In this document: piece after piece, positions 1-6,034 of the stretch
How the letters are laid out: every line of letters starts with the position of its first letter
Position numbering within the stretch: the stretch's first letter is position 1
DNA from: an uncultured bacterium
GTDB taxonomy: Bacteria; Patescibacteriota; Minisyncoccia; Phycocordibacterales; UBA5272
Direction: 5' to 3'
Assembly: GCA_903834855.1 (NCBI GenBank)
Contig: CAILKS010000027.1
Coordinates: forward strand, 1 to 15,819
DNA: 15,819 nucleotides
The notes under the pieces: model-generated
What the model was told of the DNA's origin: nothing
The model's database searches: none
Seen by the model: only the letters and a program-made list of their open reading frames with translations
Position numbers and translations under genes: made by a program

Positions 1-67
1 CCCGAAAGGAATGAAAGAACCTTATGATGCGCAGTTGTTGAAGGCGATTGAAGTAGTGAAAAGATAG
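1..67 (+). CDS. C-terminal end of a protein, possibly S41 (CtpA-type) peptidase (partial)
   Basis: Frame starting at base 2 is open up to a TAG stop at 65-67 and gives 21 residues, ending ..DAQLLKAIEVVKR. The pattern of an acidic residue, QL, then KAIE and a short basic end resembles the last helix of C-terminal processing proteases of family S41. That identification is a guess from a very short tail. It gains some support from context, because S41 protease genes often lie close to prfB-ftsE-ftsX, which is found 2 kb away here, although on the opposite strand. The start and all catalytic parts lie outside the window. Confidence 0.45.
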   Translation, partial: PKGMKEPYDAQLLKAIEVVKR

Positions 68-89
68 TTTCCAGTTTTTAGTTTCCAGT
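63..89 (+). repeat. AT-rich interspersed repeat, copy 1
   Basis: A 27-nt segment of GTTT/AGT units that begins inside the last codon and stop of the upstream gene. It matches 1925-1951 at 25 of 27 positions. Similar AGT/TAGT-rich text is found inside trmD near 7580-7625. Its function is unknown. Confidence 0.6.
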
Positions 90-146
90 TTCAAGAAAAT
101 GCAAATGCGGGTGGCCACTTCGTGGCCACCCGCATTACTGGAAACT
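80..146. other. two-level hairpin between convergent genes, possible terminator
   Basis: Bases 104-118 pair perfectly with 122-136 (15 bp, GC-rich core, loop TTC). Around it, 80-89 pairs with 137-146 (10 bp). It lies between the 3' end of a + strand gene and the 3' end of the helicase gene (-). On the minus strand the hairpin is followed by a loosely T-rich stretch, so termination of the helicase message is possible. No clean U-run is present on either strand. Confidence 0.55.
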
Positions 147-233
147 TGGAAAGCTCTTATGTCCGCACTTGGACTAAATATAAAAGATTACTTTCCTATT
201 TAGCTCCTCGTTAGACAAAATAAAAACTTGAAA

Positions 234-1892
234 CTAATCCGGGGATACGCGAACAAGCCTTATTTGGTGATAAGAATACTTTCCCTTAAAATGCTCAAAT
301 ACTGGGGTTAATTTTCTGGTTTCCATTTCTTCAAAAGCTTTTAGAATTTTATCTTTATCTTTTTTAGGGGGCAATACATGTTTTAAGTTAATCTTTTCTT
401 TTAACTCAGCAAGCTTTTCAATATGACCAATAATTGTATCAACTGATAGATTTCGTCTTTCAGCAATTTCTTCAATAGAAACTCCCTCTTTTAATAATTC
501 TTGAGTCTTTGTGTGTGAAGCAACTTTTTCTTGTATTTCTTCTGCTTCCTCGTCATCTAATTCTACTGTTGTACCACCTGAATTATTTAAAAACTTTTCT
601 TGTAAATCTAATAAATCTTTTTCTTTATACTTTTCCACAGCTCTTTCTGCTTGTTCACTTTTAGCACGGAAAGTCATATCAATCTCACGAACAACTTCAG
701 ATATTTGCAAAGCTTGAGGGTTAAAACCAACTAAATGTAGTCCCTCGAGTGATTTTAGACGTGACAGCGCCACATAACCCTGTCCAGAGGTAAAAGCTCT
801 GCTTAAATCAATAGAGGCCATATCTAAGGTCATTCCTTGGGATTTGTGCACAGTTATGGCCCAAGCAAGTTTGATTGGAAGTTGGGAAATTTCAGCCTTA
901 ACTTTTCCATCTTCTTCAACCCTCCAAGAGTCAGCTTTTATTGTAACCTTTTTGCCATTAGCTAATTCGATAACTGGAGCGCCTTCATTGTTAAATGAAG
1001 AAACTTTTCCCATAGAGCCATTCACATAAATTCTATCCGGACTATTTTTTATACAAATAACTTTTGCACCGACTTTTAATTGCAAAATCTCGGGTGCTAA
1101 ACAATTATTTTTCAGAGATTCTAAAATCTTCCCTTTTCCTTTACTAATCATTTGATAAGATCTAATTTCACCTTTTACTTTTTCAAATTCTTTTCTATTT
1201 ATTTCATCTACATTTTCATTGTGAGTATAAAGTTTTATATGATCCTTTGTATGCAAAACTTCATTAGCATTTTTTAAATATTCAAAATGTTCTTCTTCAA
1301 CCTCACCAGAACGTATCGCGTTTAGTATAGAAGAAAGTTTGTCATCTTCTTGACGGAATTGTTCTGTTAAATAACAAATAACTGGTTTGGATTCTTTCCA
1401 CGCTTTCGATGTAAAAGCAAAGACTTCTTGATTTTCATAAGTATCACCATTTTTTACAACTGGAGGAAGTTGAAAAAAATCTCCAGAAAAAACAACTTGC
1501 ATACCACCAAACGGCTTTTCATTTCTTCTGATATGTTTTGCAATTTTATCTAACATGTCCACAAAAGAAGCATGAAGCATTGAAACTTCATCAATAATTA
1601 AAACCTGTGTTTCATTCCATCTTTTATATAAATTTGCTTTTTCTTCTATTGCATCAATATCGTAAGCATTTAATTTTTGTTTTATACCAATACCACTCCA
1701 TGAGTGAATTGTTGTGCCTCCAACATGAGTTGATGCTATGCCAGTTGAAGCGGTTACGGCAAATTTAACTCCATGCTTTTTTAAGTATGTAATATAATCA
1801 CGAAGCGCATAACTTTTACCAGCCCCTGCTGCACCAGTAAGAAAAGTAGTGTGTCCGAGTTTTAAAATGTCGAGCGCAACTTTCTGCTTCAT
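234..1892 (-). CDS. PIF1-like SF1B DNA helicase with C-terminal helix-turn-helix
   Basis: A 552-aa ATP-dependent 5'-3' DNA helicase of the PIF1/RecD-like superfamily 1B, expected to act in the cytoplasm on forks, recombination intermediates or G-quadruplexes (family knowledge). Walker A is GAAGAGKS at residues 20-27, Walker B IIDEVSM at about 99-105, and the Q/P-rich motif III GDFFQLPPV at about 137-145. Late motifs ITVHKSQGMTLD and YVALSRL lie in the second RecA-like domain. After the helicase core comes a charged linker, then a helix-turn-helix-like segment (GVSIEEIAERRNLSVDTI, roughly residues 465-490) like the one attached to RecQ and PIF1 homologues. The ATG at 1892 is chosen because an extended -10 box sits exactly 6 nt upstream and no Shine-Dalgarno is present. 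The gene stands alone and converges on the upstream + strand gene. Confidence 0.93.
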   Translation of the reverse strand: MKQKVALDILKLGHTTFLTGAAGAGKSYALRDYITYLKKHGVKFAVTASTGIASTHVGGTTIHSWSGIGIKQKLNAYDIDAIEEKANLYKRWNETQVLIIDEVSMLHASFVDMLDKIAKHIRRNEKPFGGMQVVFSGDFFQLPPVVKNGDTYENQEVFAFTSKAWKESKPVICYLTEQFRQEDDKLSSILNAIRSGEVEEEHFEYLKNANEVLHTKDHIKLYTHNENVDEINRKEFEKVKGEIRSYQMISKGKGKILESLKNNCLAPEILQLKVGAKVICIKNSPDRIYVNGSMGKVSSFNNEGAPVIELANGKKVTIKADSWRVEEDGKVKAEISQLPIKLAWAITVHKSQGMTLDMASIDLSRAFTSGQGYVALSRLKSLEGLHLVGFNPQALQISEVVREIDMTFRAKSEQAERAVEKYKEKDLLDLQEKFLNNSGGTTVELDDEEAEEIQEKVASHTKTQELLKEGVSIEEIAERRNLSVDTIIGHIEKLAELKEKINLKHVLPPKKDKDKILKAFEEMETRKLTPVFEHFKGKYSYHQIRLVRVSPD

Positions 1893-1898
1893 TGGGAC

Positions 1899-1907
1899 AG
1901 TATACCA
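1899..1907 (-). promoter_or_regulatory. extended -10 promoter of the helicase gene
   Basis: TGG followed by TATACT, then 6 nt to the ATG. With standard sigma-70 spacing, transcription would start on the A of the start codon, giving a leaderless mRNA. No good -35 is seen, as expected for an extended -10 promoter. Confidence 0.55.
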
Positions 1908-1924
1908 GTAAGCAACTGTCAGCG

Positions 1925-1951
1925 GATAGTTTCAAGTTTTTAGTTTCTAGT
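1925..1951 (+). repeat. AT-rich interspersed repeat, copy 2
   Basis: Matches 63-89 at 25 of 27 positions. It lies just upstream of the helicase promoter, so the two copies flank the helicase gene in direct orientation. Confidence 0.6.
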
Positions 1952-2017
1952 AGATACAAACCTAGATTATCGACTTCGCGGGAATAACACAGATACAGGT
2001 ACGGTATTTTAAGTTTC

Positions 2018-2034
2018 AAAAATTGCTTTAGATA
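2018..2034 (+). repeat. decayed fragment of the three-copy structured element
   Basis: This 17-nt stretch matches 2064-2080, the end of the outer arm plus the start of box 1 of the full element next to it, at 15 of 17 positions. The rest of the element is not recognisable, so it looks like a broken tandem copy. Apart from this fragment and the repeat at 1925-1951, nothing else was recognised in 1908-2052. Confidence 0.5.
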
Positions 2035-2052
2035 CCTAAACCTTGAGACTTG

Positions 2053-2180
2053 TTTAAAAGTCTAAAATTGCCTTAGATGCGAGGCAGAGAAAGTTTTTGC
2101 AACCAAAACGTACAAGTAGTACGTTGCGGGCGCAAAAACTTTCTCTAACAAAGCAGATGAGTCAATTTTAGACTTTTAAA
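2053..2180. repeat. structured 3'-end element, copy A (after ftsX)
   Basis: An outer stem of 18 perfect pairs (2053-2070 with 2163-2180) encloses box 1 CCTTAGATGCGAGGC (2071-2085). Next is a perfect 15-bp stem (2086-2100 with 2132-2146), then an apical 7-bp stem (2107-2113 with 2119-2125) with a 5-nt loop, then box 2 AACAAAGCAGATGAG (2147-2161). The last codons and stop of ftsX (minus strand, stop at 2168-2170) form part of the outer arm. Copies B and C share both boxes and the same architecture with different stem sequences. The strand that acts as RNA cannot be decided. If it is the ftsX strand, it would be a 3' UTR fold. Confidence 0.85.
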
Positions 2181-3100
2181 TACTTTCGGACGGCAAGTAA
2201 GGAAGAAATTACAGCAAGTACTGCACCAGATAATAATAGTAATCCCGCGAGTGAAAAGATGTGTTGAGTGAAATACAAATGAAGATTTAAACCCTCGAAG
2301 AAAAATACTGTTTTCTTCGCAACCCAAATAGTGGCAAAGAAGAAGAAAGTAAGGGAGAAAATAGTTGCAACAAGAGCATACAATAAAGCTTCAACAATAA
2401 ATGGGCCACGAATAAACATATTTGATGCACCGACTAATTTCATAACAGCAATTTCATCTCGATAAACGAAAATAGCGAGACGGATAGTATTGTAAACAAT
2501 CATACAACTCATCAAAATAAATACTACAGAAATCCAAAATCCAACAGTATCAATCCAACCTATAATATTATTTAATTTATCAATACTATCTTTTAATTGA
2601 TAATAATTTATTTTATCCACGGCTCCACTTGAATCCCCCAACAATCCCGATCCAGATGAAAGTGCTGTCGCAATTGATTCATATTGTGAGGTGTCTTTGG
2701 CAATAACAGAAAGTGACGCCCCAAATGGATTTGTACCAAGCTCATCTAATGCTTGAAGGGTTAATTGATCACCACTATGTTTTTCTTTAAAAGAAGACAG
2801 TGCCGTTTCTTTTGAAGTGTAAGTTACTGATTTTACCTGAGAAAGTCCAAGTAATTTAGCCTTCACGTCACTTATTTGGTTTTCTGTTGCGTCTGTAGTG
2901 AAATAAACTCTAACATCTACCTTTTCACGAATTTGACCTAATGTGTAGTCAAAAATAGCACGAGATAAATAAAAAGATGAAATAATTGAAAGCGTAATCG
3001 TTAAAATAAAAATTGAAGAAAGAGAAACTGTTCGGTTACGATAAAAGCCTCTAAAGCCGGCAACAAGAATTCTTTTTGTTAGTGTAGATTTGTTAGACAT
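2168..3100 (-). CDS. ftsX: cell division ABC transporter permease FtsX
   Basis: A 310-aa membrane subunit of the FtsEX complex, which sits at the divisome and switches peptidoglycan hydrolases on the outside in response to ATP hydrolysis by FtsE (family knowledge). The topology is the family standard. A short cytoplasmic N-terminus is followed by a first membrane helix at about 26-46, a large extracytoplasmic domain at about 50-185, and three further helices (about 190-212, 235-262, 280-303). The FtsX hallmark RDEIAVMKLVGAS precedes the third helix. The ATG lies 2 nt after the ftsE stop, so the two are co-translated from one message, and no separate Shine-Dalgarno is visible. The stop codon lies within the outer stem of structured element copy A. 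Confidence 0.93.
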   Translation of the reverse strand: MSNKSTLTKRILVAGFRGFYRNRTVSLSSIFILTITLSIISSFYLSRAIFDYTLGQIREKVDVRVYFTTDATENQISDVKAKLLGLSQVKSVTYTSKETALSSFKEKHSGDQLTLQALDELGTNPFGASLSVIAKDTSQYESIATALSSGSGLLGDSSGAVDKINYYQLKDSIDKLNNIIGWIDTVGFWISVVFILMSCMIVYNTIRLAIFVYRDEIAVMKLVGASNMFIRGPFIVEALLYALVATIFSLTFFFFATIWVAKKTVFFFEGLNLHLYFTQHIFSLAGLLLLSGAVLAVISSLLAVRKYLKV

Positions 3101-3102
3101 AA

Positions 3103-3783
3103 TTACATTGTAAATTTACCAGACTTTTGATCACGAGTAACACGACCATCCTCCATGGTAATAACACGTCGTCCAAGACTATCCACAATACCCTTATTGT
3201 GTGTTGTAAGAATAACTGTCGTACCTAAATCATTAATCTTTTTTAAGATTTGAACAATGTCATAAGTATTTAATGGGTCCAAGTTTCCAGTCGGTTCATC
3301 CGCAATAATAATTTCTGGACGATTAATGATGGCACGAGCAATGGCGACGCGTTGTTGTTCACCGCCGGAGAGCTGATGAGGGAAATGATGCATTTTGTCT
3401 TTCAAATCCACCAAGTCCATGACATGTGGCACATCTTCTCTAATATCTTCATCTTGTTTTCCTGCAGCCTCCATAGCAAAAGCTACATTTTCATAAGCAG
3501 TCTTGTTTGGAATAAGACGAAAATCTTGGAATACGACACCTACCTTGCGACGATAATTTGTCATGTCTCCTCCGCGAAGCTCGTGTATGTTGTCAGAATG
3601 AAAAGAAACAGTCCCTTCTGTTGGACCTTCTTCTGCAAGTAATAATTTTATAAGGGTAGTTTTCCCAGCACCTGAATGTCCGACAATAGATACAAGTTCT
3701 CCATGATTTATAGTTAAAGAAATATTATCTAAAACCTTATTACCATTTTCATATTCTTTTGAAACTCGGTCGAAATAGAGCAT
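3103..3783 (-). CDS. ftsE: cell division ATP-binding protein FtsE
   Basis: A 226-aa ABC ATPase that pairs with FtsX at the inner face of the membrane. All nucleotide-binding motifs are intact: Walker A GHSGAGKTT at 35-43, Q-loop VFQDFRLI, signature LSGGEQQRVAIARA, Walker B IIIADEPTGNLD, and an H-loop histidine in TTHNKG. The length is normal for FtsE (about 220-230 aa). The ATG at 3783 is preceded by TGATATAAT with a 6-nt gap, so ftsE heads its own transcript and should be leaderless. It is followed after 2 nt by ftsX. prfB lies upstream on the same strand, an old neighbourhood also seen in Firmicutes, but here a small unknown gene and terminator separate them. Confidence 0.95.
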   Translation of the reverse strand: MLYFDRVSKEYENGNKVLDNISLTINHGELVSIVGHSGAGKTTLIKLLLAEEGPTEGTVSFHSDNIHELRGGDMTNYRRKVGVVFQDFRLIPNKTAYENVAFAMEAAGKQDEDIREDVPHVMDLVDLKDKMHHFPHQLSGGEQQRVAIARAIINRPEIIIADEPTGNLDPLNTYDIVQILKKINDLGTTVILTTHNKGIVDSLGRRVITMEDGRVTRDQKSGKFTM

Positions 3784-3789
3784 ACTTTT

Positions 3790-3798
3790 ATTATATCA
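3790..3798 (-). promoter_or_regulatory. extended -10 promoter of ftsEX
   Basis: TGA plus a perfect TATAAT, 6 nt before the ftsE ATG. The same string TGTGATATAAT stands before RNase R. The predicted start site is the A of the ATG. Confidence 0.65.
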
Positions 3799-3913
3799 CA
3801 TCCTCTATTTCAAAAATGGGTGGATAAAAGTTTATTGATATTAAAATGCTAATTTACCTAGTAAATTTTCAATTTTACAATTTTCAATTTTCAAAGTGAT
3901 ACAGAATAATTTT

Positions 3914-3945
3914 TTCAGCCAGAGGCTGATCAGCCTCTGGCTGAA
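3914..3945. other. perfect 32-bp palindrome in the ftsE upstream region
   Basis: Bases 3914-3929 are the exact reverse complement of 3930-3945, with no spacer. T-runs lie on both sides in + orientation, and the left flank (about 3866-3893) repeats CAATTTT several times. On the + strand the hairpin is followed by GTTTTT, as in an intrinsic terminator, but no + strand gene ends here. The remainder of the gap 3799-4015 holds only low-complexity AT-rich sequence. Confidence 0.7.
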
Positions 3946-4015
3946 GTTTTTAATGAAATACAAACGAATACGTTAATTTCTAGTTTTTAATTTTTATTGA
4001 ATACATAAAAACACA

Positions 4016-4043
4016 ATACAAAAACCCACCTCTTTGGGTGGGT
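4016..4043 (-). terminator. intrinsic terminator of the 79-aa gene
   Basis: On the minus strand a 7-bp GC-rich stem (4043-4037 with 4030-4024) with a 6-nt loop is followed by a run of five T. It lies 13 nt past the stop of the gene at 4057-4296. Confidence 0.75.
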
Positions 4044-4056
4044 CTTTCTAGTGGGA

Positions 4057-4296
4057 TTATTTCGGTTTGGGTTGAATACCTTTTTCGGCCGTCTCGGCTT
4101 TTATTTCAGCAAGCTTGGCAGTGGCATCAAAAACAGGTTTTTCTGTTGACACAGCTCTTACTGCTTTTGTAAATGGATTGGGATAATTACGCCCATACCC
4201 AAGCCTTGAACCATAGAAACTGTGATAGCCTTCATTCCCACAGCCTGCCATGGTTTTTTCCACAGCACGTTCATAAATCGGACTCCTTTGTGGCAT
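4057..4296 (-). CDS. small unknown protein, 79 aa
   Basis: Not recognised. The protein has no membrane helix. The N-terminal half is rich in Tyr/Gly/Arg (..GYHSFYGSRLGYGRNYPNP..), and the C-terminal half is Ala/Lys/Glu-rich and probably helical. The reading frame stays open upstream to 4464, but that part is the structured element copy B. The ATG at 4296 is preferred because GGAG stands 9 nt before it and the upstream translation looks non-coding. It has its own terminator just downstream. It sits between prfB and ftsE, splitting an otherwise conserved neighbourhood, which suggests a later insertion. Confidence 0.7.
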   Translation of the reverse strand: MPQRSPIYERAVEKTMAGCGNEGYHSFYGSRLGYGRNYPNPFTKAVRAVSTEKPVFDATAKLAEIKAETAEKGIQPKPK

Positions 4297-4370
4297 GATT
4301 TTTTCTCCAAAAGTTGAACAACTCAAATTACATAATACTATAAATTGAAACCAAAAAGTAGGAATTAAAC

Positions 4371-4490
4371 AAAAGCTAGAAATCACCTTAGATACGAGGC
4401 AGAAGTGATTTTTATGAGGAGATGTAGTAGACCTACATTGACGAATAAAAATCACTTCTAACAAAGTAGATGAGGTAATTTATAGCTTTT
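4371..4490. repeat. structured 3'-end element, copy B (after prfB)
   Basis: The outer stem (4371-4385 with 4476-4490) is near-perfect: one mismatch, and one C/A position that becomes a G-U pair in minus-strand RNA. Box 1 CCTTAGATACGAGGC is at 4386-4400. A perfect 15-bp stem follows (4401-4415 with 4445-4459), then an apical 6-bp stem (4422-4427 with 4433-4438) with a 5-nt loop, then box 2 AACAAAGTAGATGAG (4460-4474). The stems share little sequence with copies A and C but have the same sizes. The element begins 2 nt after the prfB stop, and its near arm repeats the last 12 nt of prfB almost exactly. Confidence 0.85.
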
Positions 4491-4492
4491 TG

Positions 4493-5374
4493 TTATAGCT
4501 TTTGTTCTGCTTCAATAAAGCCGTCTAGCTCACCCTTCTCTAATACCGACTCAACATTACTCGTTTCAAAATCTGTACGATGATCCTTTACCATTTTATA
4601 TGGATGCAAAACATAAGAACGAATTTGATTCCCCCATTCTATTTCTGTAGTTTTACTAATTTGCCTGCCTTCGATTTCGGCTTTTCTTTTTTCTTCATCT
4701 AATTTAAAAAGTTTTGCAGATAAAACTTCAAGAGCTTTTTGTTTATTTTGATCTTGTTGTCTTTCTGTTGCAACAGAGACAGAAATATTTGTCGGAATAT
4801 GTATGACACGAACAGCAGTCTCGCGCTTGTTTACATTTTGCCCACCTGGTCCACTAGATTTTGAAGTTTCTATTCTTATTTCCTCAGGTGGGATATCTTT
4901 CCTCTGTACTTCCGGAATAATCGGCAAAACTTCTACCATAGCAAAAGAAGTATGGCGTTTAGCTTGAGCGTTAAATGGAGAGATACGAACTAAGCGATGT
5001 ACCCCAGACTCATTTTTTAAATTTCCATATACGCTCTTACCGAAAATTTCAATTGTTACATTTCTAAATCCACCATGATCATTTTTATTATCATGTAATA
5101 CCATATATGAATATCCTTGGCGTTTAAAATAGGCATCATACATTTCAAAAAGCATACGAGCAAAGTCCTCGCTGTCATCCCCTCCAGCTCCTGCTAAAAT
5201 AGACATAATCGCTCCACCTTTATCTAAACTACTCACACCATCTCTTTTATCTTTTAATTCTTTTATCAATCTTATTACATTCTGAGCTTTTTCTTTATCA
5301 TTCCAAAAATCCAGATTACTCATCTGAGCTTCAAGATTTTCTATTTCAAAATTAATATCATTAGTAGATTCCAT
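4493..5374 (-). CDS. prfB: peptide chain release factor 2
   Basis: A 293-aa class I release factor that reads UAA/UGA on the ribosome and triggers peptide hydrolysis. The stop-codon reading tripeptide SPF (132-134), which marks RF2 rather than RF1, sits in GVHRLVRISPF. The catalytic GGQ is at 177-179. The C-terminal region runs through WGNQIRSYVLHP to the family end. The protein is short: E. coli RF2 has 365 residues, and the helical domain 1 that contacts the ribosomal stalk base is reduced to about 50 residues. No programmed-frameshift leader is seen before the ATG at 5374, which sits just beyond the terminator hairpin of the gene upstream. No Shine-Dalgarno is present. The presence of RF2 argues that UGA is a stop here, not recoded as in some CPR lineages. 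Confidence 0.94.
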   Translation of the reverse strand: MESTNDINFEIENLEAQMSNLDFWNDKEKAQNVIRLIKELKDKRDGVSSLDKGGAIMSILAGAGGDDSEDFARMLFEMYDAYFKRQGYSYMVLHDNKNDHGGFRNVTIEIFGKSVYGNLKNESGVHRLVRISPFNAQAKRHTSFAMVEVLPIIPEVQRKDIPPEEIRIETSKSSGPGGQNVNKRETAVRVIHIPTNISVSVATERQQDQNKQKALEVLSAKLFKLDEEKRKAEIEGRQISKTTEIEWGNQIRSYVLHPYKMVKDHRTDFETSNVESVLEKGELDGFIEAEQKL

Positions 5375-5375
5375 A

Positions 5376-5406
5376 ATTAAAACAATACCGCCTTTTGAGC
5401 GGTATT
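5376..5406 (-). terminator. intrinsic terminator of the 119-aa gene
   Basis: An 8-bp stem (5406-5399 with 5391-5384) with a 7-nt loop is followed on the minus strand by GTTTTAATT. The stem starts within the TAA stop of the upstream gene and the T-run ends at the prfB start codon, so terminator and prfB 5' end are almost superimposed. Some read-through into prfB is possible. Confidence 0.6.
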
Positions 5407-5764
5407 ACAAGCCTTTAGTCTTTTTACTAACAGAAAATATCGCACTCCTTCCGCGATTATTAAGTCGATAAAAAGAGGTTTCTTTCGGAAGTTCCCCGCG
5501 AAAAAAATCAGTTATATTTTCATCTATATATCCACCATAAACAAGAATATCTAATTCTGACTTAATACTTTTAGGTTTATATTTAGTTTCCTTTTCATTA
5601 AAGACTTTACGTCTCAATGAATCAGAAACATTTAACATAAACTCAAGACTAAGGGGATATTTTCGACTATGAATAACAGCAATTTCTTCTGCGGTTTGGT
5701 AACTTTCCGAAACACATTCTAAGACCCGCCTAAGTGGCATGTCTTTCATAATGTCATCTGCCAT
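5405..5764 (-). CDS. unknown protein, 119 aa
   Basis: Not recognised with confidence. The N-terminal half (AEEIAVIHSRKYPLSLEFMLNVSDSLRRKVF) looks helical. The end, FYRLNNRGRSAIF, resembles the closing strand and helix of winged-helix proteins, so a small DNA-binding fold is possible but unproven. The start at 5764 is strongly supported by AAGGAGGG 5 nt upstream, one of the best ribosome-binding sites in the window. It ends in its own terminator immediately before prfB. Confidence 0.75.
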   Translation of the reverse strand: MADDIMKDMPLRRVLECVSESYQTAEEIAVIHSRKYPLSLEFMLNVSDSLRRKVFNEKETKYKPKSIKSELDILVYGGYIDENITDFFRGELPKETSFYRLNNRGRSAIFSVSKKTKGL

Positions 5765-5838
5765 AATTCCCTCCTTTTATAATTATTGGAACAACTATAT
5801 AACACTAAACAAAAAATGATGTGTTGTCCAATCTCATA

Positions 5839-5847
5839 TGTTAGAAT
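5839..5847 (+). promoter_or_regulatory. extended -10 promoter for the tRNA-Thr(CGT) transcript
   Basis: TGTTAGAAT, with a predicted start near 5854, just ahead of the decayed tRNA copy. The same TGnTAGAAT box stands before tRNA-Thr(GGT) and rpsP. Confidence 0.4.
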
Positions 5848-5858
5848 ACTTGGTATTC

Positions 5859-5926
5859 GCCAGAACAGCTCGGTTGGCAAAGAAAAATTGACAGCTCACT
5901 CGTAACGAGAAGTCAACCATTCTTAG
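5859..5926 (+). pseudogene. decayed copy of tRNA-Thr(CGT)
   Basis: The 5' part matches the acceptor and D-arm of the intact tRNA at 5951 with a few changes. Bases 5895-5912 are identical to its anticodon arm (18 of 18, at 5978-5995), including the CGT anticodon. The 3' acceptor strand and T-arm are lost. A new stem (5888-5892 with 5912-5916) extends the anticodon arm into a single hairpin. It is most simply a degenerated tandem duplicate transcribed ahead of the working gene. Confidence 0.7.
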
Positions 5927-5950
5927 ATTAAGAAAGCAAATTTAAAATAA

Positions 5951-6026
5951 GCCAGAATAGCTCAGTTGGTAGAGCATCTCACTCGTAACGAGAAGGTCGG
6001 CAGTTCGATTCTGCCTTCTGGCTCCA
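5951..6026 (+). tRNA. tRNA-Thr (anticodon CGT)
   Basis: A complete cloverleaf. The 7-bp acceptor stem is GCCAGAA/TTCTGGC, the D-arm is GCTC..GAGC with the AGTTGGTA loop, and the T-arm is GGCAG-TTCGATT-CTGCC. The 3' CCA is encoded. Anticodon CGT reads ACG (Thr). The lowest anticodon-stem pair (31-39) is an A-C mismatch, and the other four pairs are good. The next gene starts 8 nt after the CCA, so tRNA and mRNA are probably one transcript. Confidence 0.93.
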
Positions 6027-6034
6027 AAAAAACT

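Noticed and set aside
4297..4464. Upstream extension of the 79-aa gene to 135 aa
   Set aside because: This part is the reverse strand of structured element copy B. The ATG at 4296 has a Shine-Dalgarno.
5375..5404. Programmed +1 frameshift leader of prfB as in E. coli
   Set aside because: No short leader frame with an SD-like stimulator and in-frame TGA is found. The upstream region is a terminator hairpin.
5966..6034. Phosphatase start inside the tRNA
   Set aside because: These codons are the tRNA-Thr(CGT) sequence. The protein fold starts at the ATG at 6035.
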